Source: Candidatus Aenigmatarchaeota archaeon (GTDB taxonomy: Archaea; Aenigmatarchaeota; Aenigmatarchaeia; CG10238-14; SCSR01). From it: a stretch of 64,000 nucleotides of DNA. A program made the translations under genes and the position numbers. Each line of letters begins with the position of its first letter. The stretch's first letter is position 1. A model generated the notes under the pieces. That model was not told the origin of the DNA. It saw nothing but the letters and a program-made list of their open reading frames with translations, and made no database searches. The stretch is from contig JACPJT010000001.1 in assembly GCA_016187415.1 (NCBI GenBank), forward strand, positions 33,965-97,964, in the 5' to 3' direction. This document shows positions 57,783-64,000 of this stretch, piece after piece.

Positions 57783-58607
57783 ATGTCTGATGAATACGAA
57801 CAGCATATTGACTTTGGTCATCATAAAGTAACAGATAGTCATTTTGTAGAAATCTGGGAAAGCACCAAACCTAATAGAATTATAGTGACGGTGCCACATG
57901 ACGGGACGCCAAATTACAAGTGGCCAGATAAACTCAGAAGGATGGGTGTAAGAGGAGGAGATCCTGGTGTCTGGCTAATAGCAATGGATATGATGTTCGA
58001 GCATCCAAAAAGAAAGCGTTATTCGATACAGGATTCAATTAGCGTTGTGCGAGGAACAATCCCTCGCGGACAAGTCGATTTTAATCGCAGCTGGCCAATA
58101 GAGAAAAGCTATTACAAATATCAGCGGTCACAATCAGCTTTAGAAAATCCCCGCTATATTTCGGTGTATAACCATTTTCATAACAATGTCGCCCGCCTTA
58201 TTGAGCGGGGGATTGATACTTACGGTCGTTCAGAATGCTTATTAATTGATTTGCATGGTTTCAGTGAGCAACCAGACTATGCGCCTAAATGTGGATACGA
58301 TTTAATACTTGGTACAGGTAACAGACAAACAATTTTCTATCACGATGTCGATATGCTTATGGGTAGTTTTTTTAGTCGTTTGGACTATACAGTTTTTGTA
58401 CCTGAAGATAAACCGGGAAAAGGTCATCGGGAAGATAGATACAACGCCGATTTCATTACTCGAGGCTATGCCGAGCGATACCAAGTTAATGCTATACAAC
58501 TGGAAACTGCACACAAATTCCGAGATAGAAAGGGAGGTGCACTAATTGGACCTAAACTCTCGAGAGATTTGGTAAGGTTTTTTGGACAATACTTTAATGG
58601 CAAGTAA
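57783..58607 (+). CDS. N-formylglutamate amidohydrolase-like protein
   Basis: VTVPHDG, VDFNRSWP, LLIDLHGFS, YNADFITRGYAERYQVNAIQLETAHKFR. Confidence 0.7.
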   Translation: MSDEYEQHIDFGHHKVTDSHFVEIWESTKPNRIIVTVPHDGTPNYKWPDKLRRMGVRGGDPGVWLIAMDMMFEHPKRKRYSIQDSISVVRGTIPRGQVDFNRSWPIEKSYYKYQRSQSALENPRYISVYNHFHNNVARLIERGIDTYGRSECLLIDLHGFSEQPDYAPKCGYDLILGTGNRQTIFYHDVDMLMGSFFSRLDYTVFVPEDKPGKGHREDRYNADFITRGYAERYQVNAIQLETAHKFRDRKGGALIGPKLSRDLVRFFGQYFNGK

Positions 58608-58629
58608 ATATCAAATCGAAGAATTAAAT

Positions 58630-60348
58630 CTATTTCGCACCCAACGTTTTCTTCTTCACAGCAATTCTGATTTCCGATTCCAATCTGCCCAACGGTCTGT
58701 CATTCATGTCTACAAATTTCATGTGTTCCGCAACTATCGGGTGCAGTTCTTTTACTTTAAGGAACATGTTCTGAACCAATTTCCTATAGTCCGGATGACC
58801 GCCGGGAACTGTCCTCAGTTCGCACAAATGGAAAAACTGCCGTGCATTCAGTTTGTAATACCACCTTGTATTGAACCCGAACGTTACGACATACTGCGAT
58901 TGGAATGGCAGAATAGGATGCAGTCTGTTGAACAGCTCGACAACTTGGCGCATTTTATTTTCATAATCGTCATCGATCCCGATTTCTTTATACTCCTTTC
59001 TCATGTTGTACCCAAGATTCACCGTAAAGTTCTGCCTCTCCTGTGTGCAGATTCTGTGCCTCTGTATGTCCCGGAATATACCAACCCTCCCGTTCAGGTC
59101 AAACAAATATTCAACATTCTCAAATGCCCTGCCGGGTTTGTATCTGCGGTTCGTCCTGTCTCCCACATAAGTGGCGATTAATTTTTTCCTCTCGTCTGCA
59201 GAAAGCTTGCCAGCGTATTCTATCAGCTGCGTCAATGAGTGGCCGCGGCTGAATTTGTAAAGTATTGTGGCGGTCAAAATGATCTGCGCTATTTCATCCG
59301 GGTTTTCTGAGTCTTTTCCCGTATATCCGACCAGTTTCACCTGTTCTTCAACGTCTTTCAGTCCAACGTCTTTCAGAATTTCACTCGACATGTTGAAGGA
59401 GTTATGATTCTTGTTTCTGAGAAATTCCTGGAATGACAGGCCGTGCTTTTCTGGCACCCGCTTTATCAACGACGGCACAAGCTTGTACATCTCTGTAAAA
59501 ACCTGTTTGCCGATCCATCTGCATTCGGCCAAAGGCGATGACAGCATTTTCAGCGTCATGTATTCGTAAGATCGGGCATTCATATTCATTCCAACATGCG
59601 TCAAAGTCGACATCGGCAGATAATCTCTCATCAAATCCAATGCGTTCGCCTTCACAGAATTCTCATACGCCCTTCTCAAGTCAGTTTCTGTTATGCCGTA
59701 TTTCTCTTCAACATCTTTGTTCAATTCAGAGATTTTGATTACAATGTCGCCGATTCTAAATCCCTGCGCTTCAAACGGGTTCAGGTCGCCCATGTATTTT
59801 ATCATAGCATTCATATTTTTGACATAAGATTCAAACAATCCTTTCATCAGGTTCAGGTAATCGTCGCCGTATTGGGAATTCAGTATATCCGGATCCTTGT
59901 AAAACAGGAAATCACCGTTCGGCAAGGTCTTATCGAAAAACACATAGCGCGTAGATTTTTCTATGTACGAGCCCAGTCTCGATTCTTCTATTTCCTTTGC
60001 GGCAAGATTGGAGACAAACTCGCACGAAACAGGCAATCCGCCGGACATTTCCTGTATGGAATCGTCTCCATAATCAACCAGCCACGACTCGAAAAATTCC
60101 CTTCCCCTGTCCTTGTTCGGCAGGAATTCCTTCAAGAAAAGTTTCTTTCCGGTGAAAGATGTCCTGCTGTATCTGGATAACAGTGCGCCAATCTGTTCTG
60201 GTGTCAAGTCGTTGCCGATCTTCCATGCGAAGACATTGTTGTCTATTGTGGTAACGAACTTTGACAATGTCTGTGCTTCTTCATCAGTAAAATCTTCGAC
60301 AGGGACACCTTGGTCATTCTCCCAGAATTTCAATGTTGTTGCGGGCAC
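58630..60348 (-). CDS. Two-domain ThyX-like thymidylate synthase family protein
   Basis: RYSRTSFTGKKLF, EEIEESRLGSYIEKSTRYVFFD; second half FRDIQRHRICTQERQNFTVNLGY. Confidence 0.8.
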   Translation of the reverse strand: MPATTLKFWENDQGVPVEDFTDEEAQTLSKFVTTIDNNVFAWKIGNDLTPEQIGALLSRYSRTSFTGKKLFLKEFLPNKDRGREFFESWLVDYGDDSIQEMSGGLPVSCEFVSNLAAKEIEESRLGSYIEKSTRYVFFDKTLPNGDFLFYKDPDILNSQYGDDYLNLMKGLFESYVKNMNAMIKYMGDLNPFEAQGFRIGDIVIKISELNKDVEEKYGITETDLRRAYENSVKANALDLMRDYLPMSTLTHVGMNMNARSYEYMTLKMLSSPLAECRWIGKQVFTEMYKLVPSLIKRVPEKHGLSFQEFLRNKNHNSFNMSSEILKDVGLKDVEEQVKLVGYTGKDSENPDEIAQIILTATILYKFSRGHSLTQLIEYAGKLSADERKKLIATYVGDRTNRRYKPGRAFENVEYLFDLNGRVGIFRDIQRHRICTQERQNFTVNLGYNMRKEYKEIGIDDDYENKMRQVVELFNRLHPILPFQSQYVVTFGFNTRWYYKLNARQFFHLCELRTVPGGHPDYRKLVQNMFLKVKELHPIVAEHMKFVDMNDRPLGRLESEIRIAVKKKTLGAK

Positions 60349-60443
60349 AAAGTTTAGATAAATTTTAAACTATTAATTCTTGCAAACTTCGGAAACATTT
60401 ATATACCGCAATTCAATTACAATTATTGGAGGTGCAAATAAAG

Positions 60444-60608
60444 ATGGCATTATGTGTCAAATCTGCTGTAAGATCCCAGCTAAAGGGAATGCGAGCAGGC
60501 GGAGATTTCTTCAAGGAATTGGACAACAAAATCGGCTGGAAAGTCAAGCGTGCTATAGAAAGAGCAAAAGCCAACGGAAGAAAGACTCTGCGAGCATGCG
60601 ATTTATAA
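60444..60608 (+). CDS. Small histone-fold-like protein
   Basis: DFFKELDNKIGWKVKRAIERAKANGRKTLRACDL. Confidence 0.6.
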   Translation: MALCVKSAVRSQLKGMRAGGDFFKELDNKIGWKVKRAIERAKANGRKTLRACDL

Positions 60609-60694
60609 GCGTCAGGGTCTAACGATTCAATTTTTTTTCTTTTATCTTTTCAAGTTTTCCAAAGGCTTAAATCTCTATCGTTTCTTTTAAATCT

Positions 60695-61936
60695 ATGTCA
60701 AATGTGATAGAGGAGATACAAGATTCTAGAAATATCATAAGTTACGGCAGGGCGGTTTACAGCGCGGCAAAAACAGTAGTCCAAAAATATGCCGAAGGAT
60801 ACGACGCTCTAATAAATCCCAGTAGGGGTGCAAATCCAATAGCTAGGGGCATTTTCAATACAATACACTATATGGCTCGTTCTGAGTGTCATGGTGTTGA
60901 TAAACAGGCCGCTAGAAGGCTTGCAGACAATATGTACTTTGGCGTCAGGGAGAACCCTAACCATTCTTTCCCTTTTGTTCCAATTCCATTGACTGCTGAC
61001 ATAAACCTTTCAAATGAAGATCTAAGGCCATACGGCTGGGCATTCGACCAAATAATAGACGATATGCGATTATACGGCGCAAATTTCATTCGAACCCTTT
61101 CTTACAGGCCTGAAAAAAGGCAATCTCACATGGAATTTCGTTTATTATCTTGGATTTTCTCAGAGTTGGAAAACCGTCCAGAAGTAAGCCAGTTCTATGA
61201 AAGTTTGCCCCCAATAAAAAGACCAATATTTATTGATACTGCTCTTTCAGGCAGAGCTTCGCGTACAATAATAGAAGGCTTTGGTGACGCTCCAATATAT
61301 TCAATAGTTTTTGCGGATAAAAGTAAGAAATTACGCGAGCACAATGCAAAATTTTTCCAAAAAAAATTATATTCAAGCGACGGGTTGAAAATAATACCGA
61401 TGAGAAGAATAGTTAGCGAAGATCAGGGGGCTGCTTTGTTAGGTTTATATGCTGTGTTTTACCCCCAGATATTGCTGAGAGTTAGAGAGATGTTAACAGA
61501 AAGAGAATTGTATCCATACGCATCAGCGGTGACATGGCATGATATAGAAAAATCCAAGCAAGATTTTGCACGCCCATACCAGGAAACGTTTGCAAGTTTT
61601 ATGGGTCTTATAAGTAAAACGGCCGAGATGATGTGCAAAGTTGAGGGCAGATTCGGCGATATAGAACAAGAGTCAGATGATTCAACACTTAACGACGGAC
61701 TTGACCCCGAAGAACGAGCCGTTTTACAGACTGGCATAAATTCAGTTTTTAGTAGAATAACAGGTTATAAGGTGCCAAGAACCGAATCGTCGGTAACAAT
61801 TAAAAAAGATTTGATATTTTTACCCGATAAAACCGATACGAGTGAAACGCATTCGCATGTTGTGCAAGTTTGGTTGCCAGAAACCTATCTTGAAAAGAAA
61901 ATGCAAGACCTTCAAATTAGATTATTCGGAAATTGA
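60695..61936 (+). CDS. Hypothetical protein
   Basis: 413-aa ORF. Confidence 0.6.
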   Translation: MSNVIEEIQDSRNIISYGRAVYSAAKTVVQKYAEGYDALINPSRGANPIARGIFNTIHYMARSECHGVDKQAARRLADNMYFGVRENPNHSFPFVPIPLTADINLSNEDLRPYGWAFDQIIDDMRLYGANFIRTLSYRPEKRQSHMEFRLLSWIFSELENRPEVSQFYESLPPIKRPIFIDTALSGRASRTIIEGFGDAPIYSIVFADKSKKLREHNAKFFQKKLYSSDGLKIIPMRRIVSEDQGAALLGLYAVFYPQILLRVREMLTERELYPYASAVTWHDIEKSKQDFARPYQETFASFMGLISKTAEMMCKVEGRFGDIEQESDDSTLNDGLDPEERAVLQTGINSVFSRITGYKVPRTESSVTIKKDLIFLPDKTDTSETHSHVVQVWLPETYLEKKMQDLQIRLFGN

Positions 61937-61937
61937 A

Positions 61938-63113
61938 TTAAAACCCGAAGCTGAACCAGCTTTTCTTAGGTTCCTTCTCTCCCCGGGACTTCATAATCTG
62001 CGCTATTTCTCTGGCTTTTTTTTCGGCTTGTCCCAACGATTTCTTGTCGTTCCCGACGCCGCTCGTATTTCCGACTCCGATAACAATTATGCTTCCTTTA
62101 GCCCTTGTGTTTTTAATATTCTGTTCCGTGATGTAAACAGCCTTGGGCACGGCTTTCAAAACATCAATGGGCATGTTCATTATGGCCTCTTCCGGCGCCA
62201 TCTTGATCGCGACAGATTCGACTGGAACTTTCTTTTGAGTGGCGACATTCTCTATGAATGCCCTGTAGAAGCTTCCCATCGCAACCCCGATTCCTTCAGC
62301 CACGCTTCCGGTTTTTTCGCCTTCAAGCTTGCCGGCAGCATCAATCGATATTATTTTCGCGACTTTGCCGCGCCTTACTTCCTTCTCAACAACTTCCCAC
62401 GGTTTTCCCAGTCTTCCGCCAGGGCCTTTCGCTTTGATTATAATGACATTCCTGCCGTTGATTTTTTTTCTAGCCACGACAGTGTCCTTGATTTCCTTTA
62501 CCTTCGAACTTCCAATCAAATTAGATGCGACCATAGGACCCACAGAATCGCCCATGGGCCAGCCATTTGTCATAGTTTCAGTCCCATTCAACATCGACTT
62601 GGCTATTTTTTCAATAAAGGGCATCTGCATCTGCAGGACCAGCGCAAGCTGAAGGTTCTTGGTTTTTCTTATCGTCTCGACATAATGCCTGACTATCTTC
62701 GCAATCTGATTCATCGTAATGGCGCCAGAAAGCCCGCCGACCAGACTGGCCTGATCTTCAGGGCTCATCTTCGGGGAGACCTCCCTGCTGAAGTCCCTGA
62801 ATTTGTCTTCTACAAGCCCGACAAGGTGATCCAGTTTGTTCAATATGCCATAAGGATCCAAGTTAATCGGGTCTATCGCGAAAAATTCCAGAAAGTCAGC
62901 AACTTTTTGCCTTAAGTTCTGGGTCTGCTTTTTCGCAATCCTTTTTAGGACTATGTTCTTTGCCTTGTTCGTGTATCCTTCAAACATCGTGGCGGTCTCG
63001 TCCAGCTTGCCGACCATCTGCATGATCATGATTTTAGGATAAAAGAATGCCATGACTACAAAAAACAGTATCCAGACTATTGTTCCCAAGAGACTGCTAT
63101 CGAATAGAGCCAT
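61938..63113 (-). CDS. DUF1512 family membrane protein
   Basis: TM N-terminus followed by MVGKLDETATMFEGYTNKAKNIVLKRI...MGDSVGPMVASNLIG. Confidence 0.8.
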   Translation of the reverse strand: MALFDSSLLGTIVWILFFVVMAFFYPKIMIMQMVGKLDETATMFEGYTNKAKNIVLKRIAKKQTQNLRQKVADFLEFFAIDPINLDPYGILNKLDHLVGLVEDKFRDFSREVSPKMSPEDQASLVGGLSGAITMNQIAKIVRHYVETIRKTKNLQLALVLQMQMPFIEKIAKSMLNGTETMTNGWPMGDSVGPMVASNLIGSSKVKEIKDTVVARKKINGRNVIIIKAKGPGGRLGKPWEVVEKEVRRGKVAKIISIDAAGKLEGEKTGSVAEGIGVAMGSFYRAFIENVATQKKVPVESVAIKMAPEEAIMNMPIDVLKAVPKAVYITEQNIKNTRAKGSIIVIGVGNTSGVGNDKKSLGQAEKKAREIAQIMKSRGEKEPKKSWFSFGF

Positions 63114-63169
63114 TTTTTCACCAAAGACTATTCAGATTAAGGCGATGCTGCTTTAAATAAATTCCTGAA

Positions 63170-63385
63170 CTACAGGAGCTTCAGTTTGCCGTCGTTTATG
63201 CTGTACAAGGCGAATTTTATGCCAGAAACAATGAGCCATCCCACCCGTTTTATCTCGTTGTGCCGCTTTAGCTTCATCACGCTTACGGCAATCGCATTCC
63301 TGCTTTTGCCAGTTGATTTTATAAAATCCTTAATCGTGCCTTTTCCAAATTTTTTCAGATACTCTAGTATCTCCACTTGCGACAT
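63170..63385 (-). CDS. Small winged-HTH protein
   Basis: VEILEYLKKFGKGTIKDFIKSTGKSRNAIAVSVMKLKRHNEIKRVGW. Confidence 0.65.
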   Translation of the reverse strand: MSQVEILEYLKKFGKGTIKDFIKSTGKSRNAIAVSVMKLKRHNEIKRVGWLIVSGIKFALYSINDGKLKLL

Positions 63386-63432
63386 ACTACTGTAATTGCA
63401 ACCCCTATATAATATTATTAACAGGGTATTAT

Positions 63433-63447
63433 AGTGATGTCATCACT
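63433..63447. promoter_or_regulatory. Palindromic putative operator AGTGATG-T-CATCACT
   Basis: Perfect 7-bp inverted repeat upstream of the HTH gene and of the next plus-strand ORF. Confidence 0.45.
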
Positions 63448-63513
63448 TATATGTAGTGAAGAATAGAAAAGCTTAAATATAAGTAGTTTCATTAATATGA
63501 AAGGTAGATTTGA

Positions 63514-64000
63514 ATGGTAATGGCAGTATTCGATGGGATGAGGAATATAGCTCAAAATTATAGAGAAGCTGTAAGCCCTACCCCAGTTTCCTTAACAAAG
63601 GAAACTGGATTTAAGCATCAACGAAGATTTCCTGATGTTCTTAGAGAGTGTGGAGAGTTAGCAAGAAAAACAGGTGCATATGCTGTTTCGTTTTACGATG
63701 CCGGTACGGCGGAATTCACTTTTTGTCCATACTCACACAACTCCCAATATCGCGTTGCACTTCTAAATGATTCGAGAGACCCTAGAGAGAGCTTTACAGG
63801 AGCAGAGATTGGGGCATTAAATGATTTTGTTAGAGCTAGGGGCGGCACTGTAAGAATATACAGTGAGACATTCAATCCTAACGGGTTTGGCAATATTACT
63901 TTTCCATATGTTCAACCCGGACAAGAAAGAACAAGACAAGAAAGAATTGAACATCGAGAAGAAGTAGAAGTGAAAGAAAGGATATTCCCTCTTTTACCAT
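63514..64000 (+). CDS. Hypothetical protein (partial, runs off window end)
   Basis: Open from ATG 63514 to window end: MVMAVFDGMRNIAQNYREAVSPTPVSLTKETG.. Confidence 0.5.
   Translation, partial: MVMAVFDGMRNIAQNYREAVSPTPVSLTKETGFKHQRRFPDVLRECGELARKTGAYAVSFYDAGTAEFTFCPYSHNSQYRVALLNDSRDPRESFTGAEIGALNDFVRARGGTVRIYSETFNPNGFGNITFPYVQPGQERTRQERIEHREEVEVKERIFPLLP

Noticed and set aside
58582-59181. Plus-strand 199-aa ORF
   Set aside because: Antisense to the ThyX-like gene.
61842-62915. Plus-strand 357-aa ORF
   Set aside because: Antisense to the convincing DUF1512 gene; composition looks like antisense translation.
1-64000. CRISPR arrays, rRNA genes, large tandem repeats
   Set aside because: None seen on reading through the window.

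Overview
Archaeal chromosomal window, probably DPANN-like (an inference from gene content; no rRNA is present). The left third carries an spc-type ribosomal protein operon on the minus strand (S8-L6-L32e-L19e-L18-S5 ... L30-L15-SecY-EMC3-L34e). It is interrupted by a plus-strand glycosyltransferase and a Ni-superoxide dismutase/SodX pair. Other information-processing genes are PCNA, TFS, a fused PriS-PriL-like primase, GINS, aRF1, CysRS, ValRS, a eukaryote-type topoisomerase IB, PC4-like and histone-fold proteins, ThyX and dCTP deaminase. The main find is an apparently undegraded-ended casposon of about 9.4 kb (35676-45087). It has 51-bp perfect terminal inverted repeats and a 14-bp target-site duplication that starts inside the 3' end of tRNA-Glu. 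It encodes a Cas1 casposase (split by an apparent internal deletion/frameshift), family-B DNA polymerase, HNH-like nuclease, HEPN-like protein, several HTH proteins and membrane proteins. Second, four of the six tRNA genes (Cys, Ile, Glu, Thr) appear to carry introns: three at the non-canonical 29/30 anticodon-stem position, and tRNA-Glu with two. Third, an AT-rich accessory cluster (25141-30159) pairs a GHKL/MORC-like ATPase with a Rossmann-like protein, a tandem-HTH protein and a divergent orphan; it is a candidate uncharacterised defence/epigenetic module. All family calls are by eye from motifs; no database search was run.
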